From Opitutaceae bacterium (GTDB lineage Bacteria > Verrucomicrobiota > Verrucomicrobiia > Opitutales > Opitutaceae), in contig JADJZJ010000003.1 in assembly GCA_016715765.1 (NCBI GenBank), positions 62,001-126,000 of the forward strand: DNA of 64,000 bases, in the 5' to 3' direction. Both the position numbers and the translations under genes were made by a program. This document shows positions 43,451-52,189 of this stretch, piece by piece (position 1 is the first letter of the stretch; every line of letters begins with the position of its first letter). Under the pieces are notes generated by a model. It was not told the DNA's origin. It worked only from the letters and a program-made list of their open reading frames with translations, and did not search any database.

Positions 43451-44445
43451 AATTTCCGGGTTCGCCGGCCGTAGTTTGCATTGCGGCCGTTCTTCGCCGG
43501 CTTGCGGTAGTCGCCCGACTTAAGGGCGTTGATCTGGTCGCGCAGCAGCGCGGCGCGCTCGAACTCGAGCCGGCCGGCGGCTTCCTGCATCTCATCCTCC
43601 AACTCGGCGATGACCGCGGCGACGTCATCGGCGCTCTCGGCCACCGCCGCCTCCTCCGCCTTTTCACCGGAGCCGTCGTAGACATGCAGGCTGGCCTGCG
43701 CGGAGCGCTTCACGCTGCGCGGGGTGATGCCGTGCTCGGTGTTGTAGGCCACCTGCTTCTCGCGGCGGTAATTCACGATCTCCATGGTGCGGCGGATGGA
43801 GTCGGTGATCCGGTCGGCATAGAAGATCACCCGGCCCTTCTCGTGGCGGGCCGCGCGTCCCGAGGTCTGCACCAGGCTGGTCTCGCTGCGGAGGAAGCCT
43901 TCCTTGTCGGCGTCGAGGATCGCCACGAGCGCGACCTCCGGCAGGTCGAGACCCTCGCGCAGGAGGTTGATGCCGACGAGCACATCGAAGTTGCCCAGGC
44001 GGAGATTGCGCAGGATCTCGACGCGTTCGATGGCGTCGATGTCGCTGTGCAGGTACTCGACGCGGATTTTCGCCTCGCGCAGAAACGTGGTGAGATCCTC
44101 GGAGAGCCGCTTGGTGAGCGTGGTCACGAGCACGCGCTCGCCGGCCGCGACGGCGCGGTTGATCTCGCCGATGAGGTCCTCGACCTGTCCCTTGATGGGC
44201 CGGACTGTGATCTCGGGATCGACCAACCCGGTGGGCCGGATGAGCTGCTCGGCCACGACAGCCGAGGCCTTGAGCTCGAATTCCGACGGCGTGGCCGAGA
44301 CATAGAGCGTCTGGCCGGTGACCTGCTGGAACTCCGCGAAGCTCTGCGGCCGGTTGTCGAGGGCGGAGGGCAGGCGGAAGCCAAAGTTCACCAGGGTCTG
44401 CTTCCGCGCCCGGTCGCCGTTGTACATGCCGCCGATCTGCGGCAC
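43447..44445 (-). CDS. uvrB: UvrB excinuclease subunit, C-terminal part
   Basis: Helicase motifs and UVR domain of the DNA-damage recognition helicase: PQIGGMYNGDRARKQTLV, VSATPSEFEL, VDPEITVRPIKGQVEDL, LREGLDLPEVALVAILDAD and TSGRAARH, then a C-terminal UVR motif IAELEDEMQEAAGRLEFERAA that binds UvrC. It continues the N-terminal part at 44466-45548, whose reading frame is lost at 44466-44474. Its TAA is in the repeat at 43450. The ATG at 44445 is only the first one after the break. Confidence 0.92.
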   Translation of the reverse strand: MPQIGGMYNGDRARKQTLVNFGFRLPSALDNRPQSFAEFQQVTGQTLYVSATPSEFELKASAVVAEQLIRPTGLVDPEITVRPIKGQVEDLIGEINRAVAAGERVLVTTLTKRLSEDLTTFLREAKIRVEYLHSDIDAIERVEILRNLRLGNFDVLVGINLLREGLDLPEVALVAILDADKEGFLRSETSLVQTSGRAARHEKGRVIFYADRITDSIRRTMEIVNYRREKQVAYNTEHGITPRSVKRSAQASLHVYDGSGEKAEEAAVAESADDVAAVIAELEDEMQEAAGRLEFERAALLRDQINALKSGDYRKPAKNGRNANYGRRTRKF

Positions 44446-44465
44446 GGTGGCGTGGCTCTCGTCGA

Positions 44466-45548
44466 TCAGAGGAGGAAATCCTTCGGAAAGAAATCGAGCA
44501 GGCAGAACGGCCGGTCGCCCGGCTTCCGTCCCGTGAGGTGGCGCGAGTAGTTCTCGATGCCGTTGCAGAAGCCCATCTCCTGCAGCATCTCGAGGTCGTA
44601 GTTGGTCCGCATGCGGATGCGCTGGGCCTCCAGGAGCTGGCCGTTCTTCTCAAAGTCCGCGACCCGCTGCTCCAGCTCGGCCTTGATCGCCGCGATGGCG
44701 GGCTCGAGCTTGCCGCGGGTGGTGACGTACTGGTTGGCGGGATAGAGATCGAACTGGTCCAGCTGGCGCAGCACCTTGCCGGTCAGGGGGTCGAATTCGC
44801 TGAGCGCATCCACCTCCTCGCCGAAGAACTCCACGCGCAGGCCCAGCTCCGAGTACGCCGGCATGATGTCCACCACGTCGCCGCGCACGCGAAAGCGGCC
44901 GCGCTTCAGCTCGTAGTCGTTCCGCTCGTAGAGATTGTCCACGAGTTTCTCGAGCAGGACGTTGCGCCCCAGCGGATCATGCTTGCGCAGCGCGATGCGC
45001 AGCTCGGTGAAGTCCTCGGGCGAGCCCAGGCCGTAGATGCAGGACACGCTGGCGACCACGATGACGTCGCGGCGCGAGACCAGCGAACTGGTCGTGGCGA
45101 TGCGGAGGCGCTCGATCTCCTCGTTGATGGACGAGTCCTTCTCGATGAACGTGTCACTCGACGGGATGTAGGCCTCGGGCTGGTAGTAGTCGTAGTAGCT
45201 GACGAAGTACTCGACGGCGTTTTCCGGGAAGAAGTTCTTGAACTCCGAGTAGAGCTGCGCCGCGAGGGTCTTGTTGTGCGAGATGATGAGCGTCGGCCGG
45301 TCGCACTGCGCGATCACGTTCGCCATGGTGAAGGTCTTGCCCGAGCCGGTGACGCCGAGGAGGGTCTGGTGCCGGTGGCCCGCCTTGATCGAGGCCACCA
45401 GCTGCGTGATCGCCTGGGGCTGGTCACCGGTCGGCTGGTAGTCGGACTTGAGCGGAGCGGCCAGGAACCGGGAACATGCACGGGCCTGTAGCGGCAGCCA
45501 ACGGAAGCCGGGGGCCGGAGTTTTAACCACGGATTTCACGGATGGCAC
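44466..45548 (-). CDS. uvrB: UvrB excinuclease subunit, N-terminal part
   Basis: Damage-recognition part of the UvrABC nucleotide excision repair system: DYQPTGDQPQAI, Walker A GVTGSGKTFTMANV, the beta-hairpin segment YYDYYQPEAYIPSSDTFIE, and SLVSRRDVIVVASVSCIYGL. The frame ends at FFPKDFLL, just before helicase motif II (expected IDESH). Two extra bases (ctcctctgatc for ctcctgatc) explain the break. The open frame starts at GTG codons (45533-45548) inside a repeat; more likely the real start is an ATG at 45477, which is out of frame by one extra C in ttcccgg. Both fixes give a protein of about 675 residues, the usual length. Confidence 0.9.
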   Translation of the reverse strand: MPSVKSVVKTPAPGFRWLPLQARACSRFLAAPLKSDYQPTGDQPQAITQLVASIKAGHRHQTLLGVTGSGKTFTMANVIAQCDRPTLIISHNKTLAAQLYSEFKNFFPENAVEYFVSYYDYYQPEAYIPSSDTFIEKDSSINEEIERLRIATTSSLVSRRDVIVVASVSCIYGLGSPEDFTELRIALRKHDPLGRNVLLEKLVDNLYERNDYELKRGRFRVRGDVVDIMPAYSELGLRVEFFGEEVDALSEFDPLTGKVLRQLDQFDLYPANQYVTTRGKLEPAIAAIKAELEQRVADFEKNGQLLEAQRIRMRTNYDLEMLQEMGFCNGIENYSRHLTGRKPGDRPFCLLDFFPKDFLL

Positions 45549-45748
45549 GGATCAAAGGCTGGCCACAAGAGGCTCGGGAGGATCAAGACCGTTTAACAGG
45601 AGCAAGCAGAGGAAACGGAGGTATGGAATTCCGATCTCTGCTCCCTCTGTTGCCTCCTGTTAAAGGATTGGATCCTTATGAGCTTCCTGTGCCTTATGTG
45701 GCCATTGCCTCGGTCTCCATCCGTGCTATCCGTGTAATCCGTGGTTAA
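45523..45748. repeat. Nested composite: TTAACCACGG outer arms with AACAGGAGGCAAC inner palindrome
   Basis: Outer arms ttaaccacggatttcacgga (45523) and tccgtgtaatccgtggttaa (to 45748). Middle pair tggccacaagaggct / cttatgtggcca. Inner pair gtttaacaggagcaagcaga (45588) and tctgttgcctcctgttaaag (to 45665). So three inverted pairs are nested. The right outer TTAA gives the HAD phosphatase gene its stop; the left arm contains the GTG codons at the head of the uvrB frame. Confidence 0.9.
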
Positions 45749-46416
45749 CTTCCTCCGACGATCTTACGCAGGTCCTCCACGGTGAGTTCGTCCAACTGGT
45801 GTACGACCCGGTCCACGTTTTCCTCCAATGCGCTCAGCGGATGGGTCGTGGCCACGCCGACGACCTTCATGCCGCCGGCGCGGGCGGCCTCGATGCCGGC
45901 GTGGGCATCCTCGAACACGATGCATTCCCCGGGCCGCTTGTTGATCTTCGCCGCCGCCTTGAGGAACACCTCGGGGTGCGGTTTGCCGTGGCTGACATCC
46001 TCCGCCGTCACCATGCCGGCGAAATAATCCGGCCAGTCCAGCACACCCAGAATGGTCTCGATGTTCTCGCGGTGCGTGGATGAACCGATGCAACAGGGCA
46101 CCCCGTCCGCCCGCAGGCGTTCGAGGAACACCTGCACACCGGGCAGGGCCTGGAGTCCGCGCTCAACAATGATTTCGCGATAGAGGGCCTCCTTGCGCAG
46201 GGAAAGCCGGTTCACCTCCGTCGCCTCCGCGGTCCAGCCGAGCAGCTGCGGAATGATCCATTCGTTCTTGCGGCCGAATCCGCGCACGAAGTGGTCGGCC
46301 GGCAGCGGCTTCCGCTCCTCGGCGGCGAGCCGTTCCCAACTCTCCTCATGTTGCGCGGCCGAGTCGATGATCACACCGTCCCAGTCAAACAGGATGCCCG
46401 GATTGCTTTTGGTCAT
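45745..46416 (-). CDS. HAD-superfamily phosphatase (beta-phosphoglucomutase-like)
   Basis: 223 residues from the ATG at 46416. HAD motif I FDWDGVIIDSA with the unusual Trp between the two Asp (DWDGV), motif II GSSTHRENI, motif III with Lys in HGKPHPEVFL, and motif IV VFEDAHAGIEAARA. The cap helix domain (LPADHFVRGFGRKN, RKEALYREIIVERG) suits phosphoglucomutase/phosphoglycolate phosphatase relatives. Substrate unknown. Two bases downstream of the large membrane protein gene, hence probably co-transcribed. Confidence 0.9.
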   Translation of the reverse strand: MTKSNPGILFDWDGVIIDSAAQHEESWERLAAEERKPLPADHFVRGFGRKNEWIIPQLLGWTAEATEVNRLSLRKEALYREIIVERGLQALPGVQVFLERLRADGVPCCIGSSTHRENIETILGVLDWPDYFAGMVTAEDVSHGKPHPEVFLKAAAKINKRPGECIVFEDAHAGIEAARAGGMKVVGVATTHPLSALEENVDRVVHQLDELTVEDLRKIVGGS

Positions 46417-46418
46417 GT

Positions 46419-47816
46419 TCAAAGCCCGAAGGCTTTGAGCGTGCCACCCCACATGCCAGCCCAGAATTTTCGGGCGGCGCTGGCGTCACCCGTGGCGGAA
46501 ATCTGCTGGCACAGGAAAATGCCCTGGCCGGAAAACAGGTCGTCGAACAGCGGGTTCATGTCGCGGTAATAACCCCAGAACGTCTCGGCCCGCACGGGCA
46601 GGTAATCGAGGTTCGGCGTGAAACCGATGGTCGAGTCCTGGTTCGTGCGCCGCGCCGAGCCCGCCCCGGTCAGATGTTCGGCCCGGATCCCGCGGTTCCC
46701 GGCGATGACGAGGCGGCAGGGGCCGGCGAATTCAAAGAAACGGAACTGGAGCGTCACCCAGGCCTGCCAGCGGAAAAGCTGCCAGCGCCGGCGGATGACC
46801 AGCCGCTCCCCCGCCCCGGCCACGACGCCCACGAGAAAACTCGGCCGCAGGATCAGCGCGCTGCCCGCCGGGAGGGTGATGGCGGCCAGCTCGATGTTCG
46901 GGTTGGCCTCGTTGGAAAGGGTGACGCGGCGCGGGGTCTCCGTGCCCAGGTTGCGCATTTCCACGAGTTCAATCAGCCCGCTGGCCAGGCACGTGAAGGG
47001 AATGCGCCAGTCCAGCAGGAACCGGGTCTTCCGCTGCATGCCCTCATCGGCCGTCTGCAGGAAGCGCTCCTTGATCCACAGCCTTCCGCCCGGCGGCAGG
47101 GTCAGGTTCAGGGCGACCCGGCTTTCGGCTATCTCCGGCACCGCCTCCATCCCGGCCGCGAGCCGGACCGGCCGGCCGCGCATGACCAGCGGGGCAAAGC
47201 CGTAAAACATCAACAACTTGCCGGCGGTGGGCCCGAAGAAATACAGCACCAGCGCGGTGATGATCCAGACCTTGGAGCGTTCCCAGGCATCCAGCAGGTA
47301 GTGCGCGGCCTTCGACCGCTGCGCCTCGGCCTCCTTCAACCGGATATCGAGCCGCCCCAGGGCAATGCCCAGCCCGTCCTTCTCCCAGGTGGTGCGGGTC
47401 AATTCCGTCTGGCGTTGCTCCAGGGTGGCCACCGCTTCCGCCCGCATCTCATCCATCCGCTTCAATTGCGCGACATTCGATTCCTGCTGCTCGGGATTGC
47501 CGATCACGCGGTCCCAGGTGCTCTCCAGGGCCTTCAGCCGCTCCCGCACACTGTCGATCTGGCTGATCCGCTCCTTCGTCGCGGCGATCGCGGCCGACGT
47601 CTCGTCGAGGCGCTTCTGCACATCACCCAGCGCCGCCTGCACTTGCGCGCGCTCTCCGGTCAGCGCCCGCACAAACTCGTTGTGCCGCAGGTCAAAGTCC
47701 ACGTTGTCCCGCAAAAACAACCAAAGGCCATACGCCGAAAGGCCTAATATGATGATGCCGAGTGCCACTGCGCCCTTGGCGAGCACCCAGCGAGCAAATT
47801 TAAGTAGCACAGCCAT
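46419..47816 (-). CDS. Membrane protein with coiled coil and AIM24-like C-terminal region
   Basis: 465 residues from the ATG at 47816. One transmembrane helix at residues 12-35 (KGAVALGIIILGLSAYGLWLF), a coiled coil from about 55 to 175 (QVQAALGDVQKRLDETSAAI, EQRQTELTRTTWEKDG), a second membrane span (WIITALVLYFFGPTAGKLLM), then a soluble beta-rich part of about 250 residues (RLWIKERFLQTAD, LTGAGSARRTNQDSTIGFTP, FSGQGIFLCQQIS) that recalls AIM24-like domains. The topology would place the C-terminal domain in the cytoplasm or periplasm facing the same side as the coiled coil is not. Role unknown. Runs into the HAD gene with a 2-base gap. Confidence 0.68.
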   Translation of the reverse strand: MAVLLKFARWVLAKGAVALGIIILGLSAYGLWLFLRDNVDFDLRHNEFVRALTGERAQVQAALGDVQKRLDETSAAIAATKERISQIDSVRERLKALESTWDRVIGNPEQQESNVAQLKRMDEMRAEAVATLEQRQTELTRTTWEKDGLGIALGRLDIRLKEAEAQRSKAAHYLLDAWERSKVWIITALVLYFFGPTAGKLLMFYGFAPLVMRGRPVRLAAGMEAVPEIAESRVALNLTLPPGGRLWIKERFLQTADEGMQRKTRFLLDWRIPFTCLASGLIELVEMRNLGTETPRRVTLSNEANPNIELAAITLPAGSALILRPSFLVGVVAGAGERLVIRRRWQLFRWQAWVTLQFRFFEFAGPCRLVIAGNRGIRAEHLTGAGSARRTNQDSTIGFTPNLDYLPVRAETFWGYYRDMNPLFDDLFSGQGIFLCQQISATGDASAARKFWAGMWGGTLKAFGL

Positions 47817-47967
47817 GTATGAATACGCAACGTCAGGAGGATAAGCCGGCTTCATTCAAGTCCGTTCGCGTCCGGAAGCCAATTGCTAATGCCAGGTGCT
47901 TCAACCAAGCTGCGCACAATCAAAAGACTGGGTTAAATCCCATAACCTCACCCCTAGAAATTGTTCC

Positions 47968-49242
47968 ATGTCTAAAGTCATCATTTCGTCCCTCTATGAC
48001 TCGGATGTATTCAAGATGGCCTGCCGCCAGTTCGACAAGGCGGCCGACGCCATCAATCTCCCGGAGCACATCCGCGATCGCACCAAGTATCCCCGGCGCA
48101 CCTTCGCGGTCGCCCTGCCGATCAAGCGCGACGACGGCAGCATCACGGTGTTCGAGGGTTACCGCGTCCAGCACAACCTGACGACCGGCCCGGCCAAGGG
48201 CGGCGTCCGGTTCCACCAGCACGTCACGCTCGGCGAGGTCGCCGCGCTGGCCATGTGGATGAGCTGGAAGACCTCCCTCGTCGGCCTGCCCTACGGCGGC
48301 GCGAAGGGCGGCGTCATCGTGGATCCCAACCAGCTCTCCAAGGGCGAGTTGGAACGCCTGTCCCGGCGCTACATGCAGGAACTCATCCCCTTCATCGGGC
48401 CCCACGTGGATGTCCCGGCGCCGGACGTCGGCACCAATGAGCAGGTCATGGCCTGGATGATGGACACCTATTCCAACCATGTCGGGCACATCGAACCCGG
48501 TATCGTGACCGGCAAACCCATCTCGATCGGCGGCTCGCAGGGCCGGCGCGAGGCCACCGGCGCGGGTGTCGCCTACCTCGTCACCAAGTACCTGGCCGAC
48601 CTCAAGATTCCGGTCAAAAAGGCCACGGTGGTCATCCAGGGCTTCGGCAACGTCGGCAGCGAGACCGCCGCCGCGCTGGATAACTATGGGGCCAAGATCA
48701 TCGGCATCGGCGATCACACCGCATCCATTTACAATCCCAAGGGCATCAACATCAGGAAGGCCCTCAACTACGTCCGCTCCCAGCGGGTGCTGAAGGACTT
48801 CGACGGCGGTGAGGAAATCAGCAGCGCCGACCTGCTCGAATTGAAATGCACCGTGCTGGCGCCCTGCGCGCTGGAACGCGTGATCACGGATCAGAACGCC
48901 CCCCGCCTGAAATGCCGCATCCTGGCGGAAGGCGCCAACGGCCCGACCACCAACCAGGCCGACAAGATCATCGACGCCCGCGAGGACATCGAGATCATCC
49001 CCGACGTGCTCTGCAATTCCGGCGGCGTCATCGTCTCCTACTTCGAATGGTGCCAGAACCTGCAGAACTACTATTGGACCCGTGAGGAAGTGCTCACAAA
49101 GATGTATGCCATCCTCGACCGCGCCAAGGAGTCGGTGGAGTTCCAGAAGCGCAAATTCAAGTTCAGCCGCCGCCTCGCCGCCCTCACCCTCGGCATCCAG
49201 CGCGTCGCCGACGCCAAGATCGCCCGCGGGTTGTTCCCGTAA
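47968..49242 (+). CDS. gdhA: Glutamate dehydrogenase (GdhA/RocG family)
   Basis: Reversible deamination of glutamate to 2-oxoglutarate and ammonia. 424 residues from the ATG at 47968 (MSKVIISSLYDSD). Substrate loop TTGPAKGGVRFHQHV, catalytic Lys in LPYGGAKGGVIVDP (near residue 110), and the NAD(P) fold VIQGFGNVGSETAAAL (near 222). The hexameric class I enzyme of this length is either catabolic (NAD) or anabolic; cofactor choice cannot be read reliably. A clear terminator follows. Confidence 0.95.
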   Translation: MSKVIISSLYDSDVFKMACRQFDKAADAINLPEHIRDRTKYPRRTFAVALPIKRDDGSITVFEGYRVQHNLTTGPAKGGVRFHQHVTLGEVAALAMWMSWKTSLVGLPYGGAKGGVIVDPNQLSKGELERLSRRYMQELIPFIGPHVDVPAPDVGTNEQVMAWMMDTYSNHVGHIEPGIVTGKPISIGGSQGRREATGAGVAYLVTKYLADLKIPVKKATVVIQGFGNVGSETAAALDNYGAKIIGIGDHTASIYNPKGINIRKALNYVRSQRVLKDFDGGEEISSADLLELKCTVLAPCALERVITDQNAPRLKCRILAEGANGPTTNQADKIIDAREDIEIIPDVLCNSGGVIVSYFEWCQNLQNYYWTREEVLTKMYAILDRAKESVEFQKRKFKFSRRLAALTLGIQRVADAKIARGLFP

Positions 49243-49264
49243 GCCGAGGTTTGGCCAATCCTTC

Positions 49265-49294
49265 AGGCGGGCACCGCAAAGTGCCCGCCTTTTT
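49265..49294 (+). terminator. Rho-independent terminator after gdhA
   Basis: Stem aggcgggcac (49265-49274) pairs with gtgcccgcct (49281-49290) around a 6-base loop and runs into TTTTT (49290-49294), 23 bases after the gdhA stop. Confidence 0.93.
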
Positions 49295-49299
49295 ATTGG

Positions 49300-49506
49300 G
49301 TAGGGCCCGGCCTCCGGACGGGCCGGCTGGTCATGCGCCCGCCGAACCGGTCCGTCCGGAGGCCGGACCCTACCCAGGATACATACCTCCACTCGCTCAC
49401 GCTCGTAGCCACTTCCACCTGCTGGCTCCGAACATAACCAATAGCCAATAAGCCATAACCAATAACCCATAAATAACCCATAACCGACTCGACTGAGCCG
49501 GTTATG
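49300..49506. repeat. Repeat tract: TAGGGCCCGGCCTCCGG palindrome, CTCACGCTCGTAGCC half-repeat, ATAACCAATA tandem repeats
   Basis: 49300-49374 is an inverted pair gtagggcccggcctccggac / tccggaggccggaccctac. 49387-49410 is cctccactcgctcacgctcg, half of the TAGCTACGAGCG repeat found at 39507 and 59015. From about 49432 to 49506 there is a short AT-rich array of ataaccaata/aacccataa units. Similar units occur at 60319-60346 (tagggccggaccttgggtcc). No gene seen. Confidence 0.8.
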
Positions 49507-49526
49507 GCTGCCTGTCTGAAAGCTCC

Positions 49527-50566
49527 ATGCAGTCACCCATCGGCGGCCCCCGTTTCTGGCGCCGGCTTGTCAGCCGGTGGCTGCATCCTGCCCGCCGCAT
49601 GCAGCGCGAATGGAACGAGCGCGCCCAAACCGATCCGCAGGGCTACATCGGCCGCGGCTACGCCGGCAGCGACGCCCAGTTCTGGGCCTCGGGCGCCCCG
49701 GACCTCGACGGCCTGATCCTCGACGGCCTCGAACTCGACCGCCGCGCCACCGTGCTTGAAATCGGCTGCGGCGTCGGCCGCCTGCTCCGTCCACTGGCCG
49801 CCCGGGCGCACCGGGTCATCGGCGTGGACATCGCCCCCGCCATGATCGAACAGGGCCGCACCCTGCTCGCCGACCTCCCCGAGTTTCTCTGCATGTCACC
49901 CATGGCCGCCTGGATGCGGTCGCGGAAGCCTCGCTCGACCTCGTCTATTCCTTCGCCGTCTTCCAGCACATCCCGTCAAAACGCGCGATCGCCCTGTACG
50001 TGAGCGAGGCGGCCCGCACGCTCAGGGCGGGCGGCGTGTTCAAGTTTCAAGTCGACGGACGCCGCCGGCCCTTCTGGCGCGGCACCGATACCTGGCTTGG
50101 CGTCTGGTACACCCCGGAGGAAATCCGCCGCGTGCTCGCCGACCGCGGTTTCACGGTCGCCGACGCCTGGGGAGCGGAAACCCAGTACTACTGGATCACC
50201 GCCGTGCGCCAGTCCGCCGCCGGCCGGCCCGCCACCGATCTGGTCCGCGTGCGCTCCAACACCTGGAACCGGACCGCCCTGGCCGCCCTGCTCACGCGCC
50301 TCGGACACGACCCGGCCGCCGCCCTCCCGGAGATCACCGCGGACGGCCGGCCCCTGCGTGATTTTGTGCGCCATTTTCTGGACGACAACCGGCATCATTC
50401 GCCCGAGGCCTTTGTCTCCGCGGCCTTCCAAGTCCTGTTCAACCGCGAACCCGACGCCGATGGCCTGGCGTTTTACACTGCCGAACTGCGCCGCGGCGGC
50501 TCCCGCGCCTATCTCCTCGACTGCCTGCTGGCCTCCGCCGAGCTCCGCCGCGCGCTGCGCGAGTGA
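49527..50566 (+). pseudogene. SAM methyltransferase with C-terminal DUF4214-like domain, frameshifted
   Basis: First part to about 49890: RRATVLEIGCGVGRLLRPLA (SAM-binding motif I, near residue 72) and HRVIGVDIAPAMIEQGR. Then the frame moves: shifted sequence reads HGRLDAVAEASLDLVYSFAV, and FQHIPSKRAIALYVSEAART leads to the open frame from 50000 to 50566. The last 65 residues (SPEAFVSAAFQVLFNREPDADG, LAFYTAELRRGGS) are a DUF4214 domain, often seen in secreted/glycan-related proteins. One base missing or inserted near 49885-49895 would repair it. Broken gene or assembly indel. Confidence 0.82.
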
Positions 50567-50586
50567 ATTGGCGGGTGGATTGAATT

Positions 50587-50662
50587 GTAGGGCGGGGATT
50601 CCGATCCCCGCCTCGCGTGCCAAACGGGATTTCGAAGGCGGGGATCGGAATCCCCGCCCTAC
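50587..50662. repeat. Paired GTAGGGCGGGGATTCC palindromes
   Basis: gtagggcggggattccgatc at 50587 and ggcggggatcggaatccccg to 50662 form an inverted pair; each arm is also palindromic. Sits between the methyltransferase and the antiporter. Confidence 0.88.
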
Positions 50663-50668
50663 ACCCAA

Positions 50669-52189
50669 TCAAAACAGCATGAAGCAGAATCCCATGATGA
50701 TCGTCGGGATCAGCGCCCCCACGAAGAGTCCGCCGGGCGCGATGCCCTCGGGGAAAAACCGGTTGAGGATCGACTGACCCGCGGGATTCGGCGCATTGGC
50801 GATGACGGTCAGCCCGCCACCCGTGACCGCACCGGTCACCACCGCATACTTGAGCTCATCGGTGAAGCCCGGCACCAGCGTCGCCAGATACGTGATCGCG
50901 GCGTTGTCATTGAAGGCGGTCAGGATCGTGGCGCCGAGGAAGAGCTGCAACTCACCCAGGCTCTTGAGCACGGGTTCAATCCACCAGCCCTGCAACCCGC
51001 CATGGATCACGAGTCCGGCGAGGAAAAAACCGACGAGCAGCGACGGCCGGAGGTCCAGCTTGTTCTGGTGGTGGGCGGTGGCCTGCGCGAAGGCCAGGAA
51101 GAACAGGAAGCCGCCGATAAAGAGCGCGGGGTGATGGGCGAAATAGACCGTCAGCGCCATGAACAAGAGCTGCACCACGGTGATCCAGAGTGGCACCGCC
51201 CGTTCGGGCCGGCTCACGGCATTCTGCTCCGCCTGCACGCGGACCTTGTCGAGTTCCGCCAGTTCCTGGCGGAAATAGGCATAGAACAGCGTCGTCGAGA
51301 TCACGATGCCCACGACCGCCTTCCACCCGATGTGCAGGAGCATGTAGGTGGTGTTCCAACCCCAGGGCGCGGCCACCATGAGCACCGGCGGCGCCGCGAA
51401 ATGCGTGAGCGTCCCGCCCACCGAAATGCTCACGAAGAGCAGGCCCAGCGTCGCGTAGGCGAACTTCGGCGAGGGCTTGAGCTCATAAAACTGCCGCGCG
51501 AGCAGCAGCGCCGCGATGGTCATGGCCGCGGGTTCGGTGATGAAGGAACCCAGGATCGGCGCGAGGATCATGATGGACAGCCACCACGCGCCGGCCGATC
51601 CCCGGCCGAGGGAAGCGACGGCGCGCATGCAGCGCTCGGCGAAACTCAGCACCGGCCGCGTCGACGCCATCGCCATGATGATGACGACAAACATGGGCTC
51701 GGTGAAATTCACCTGCTCGCCGATGTAATGCACCATGGTGTCCCAGCCCTTGAACCAGGTGATGGCGCCGGCCAGCACCAGCACCCAGAGGCCGAAGACC
51801 GCCTCCACTTCGCCGAGGAAGTGCAGCACCTGGCCCTTGAAACTGACTTCATCGGGCCAGCCATCCTCGTCCGAGTCGGGCATGTTCTCGCGACGGAGCT
51901 TCAGCTTCTCATGGTGGGCCGCCTCGACCGCATGCGCCCAGTGCCGGAATTTGGCGGTGAGAAAGGTGTGCACGACCGCGAGCAGAAAGATCAGGCTCGC
52001 GGCCACGTTGAACGGCTCGGCCGTCATGCGGGCCTGGAGCACCTGGAGCACGCCCGCGTCCGCCGCATCCTGGTAGGCGTTCAGGGGGACCGGCAGGACC
52101 ACGTCCGGGGCCGGCGTCGCCGCCTGCAGTTCGCCAAATGCCAGCAGGGCCGGGAGCAGCCACAGGAGGACACGGGATTTCTTGATCAT
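50669..52189 (-). CDS. Putative Na+/H+ antiporter family protein (PF07399-like)
   Basis: 506 residues with about 11 membrane helices and a signal-like N-terminus. Characteristic segments: FKGQVLHFLGEVEAVFGLWV (near 118), STRPVLSFAERCMR, APILGSFITEPAAMTIAALL (near 210), GGTLTHFAAPPVLMVAAPWG (near 255), TAFNDNAAITYLATLVPGF and VIANAPNPAGQSIL (near 470), the family's tell-tale C-terminal motif. Ion specificity is a family prediction. Overlaps the SerB-like gene by ATGA. Confidence 0.86.
   Translation of the reverse strand: MIKKSRVLLWLLPALLAFGELQAATPAPDVVLPVPLNAYQDAADAGVLQVLQARMTAEPFNVAASLIFLLAVVHTFLTAKFRHWAHAVEAAHHEKLKLRRENMPDSDEDGWPDEVSFKGQVLHFLGEVEAVFGLWVLVLAGAITWFKGWDTMVHYIGEQVNFTEPMFVVIIMAMASTRPVLSFAERCMRAVASLGRGSAGAWWLSIMILAPILGSFITEPAAMTIAALLLARQFYELKPSPKFAYATLGLLFVSISVGGTLTHFAAPPVLMVAAPWGWNTTYMLLHIGWKAVVGIVISTTLFYAYFRQELAELDKVRVQAEQNAVSRPERAVPLWITVVQLLFMALTVYFAHHPALFIGGFLFFLAFAQATAHHQNKLDLRPSLLVGFFLAGLVIHGGLQGWWIEPVLKSLGELQLFLGATILTAFNDNAAITYLATLVPGFTDELKYAVVTGAVTGGGLTVIANAPNPAGQSILNRFFPEGIAPGGLFVGALIPTIIMGFCFMLF

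Noticed and set aside
49432..49506. CRISPR-like array
   Set aside because: Units are far too short, overlap each other and have no spacers; no cas gene nearby.
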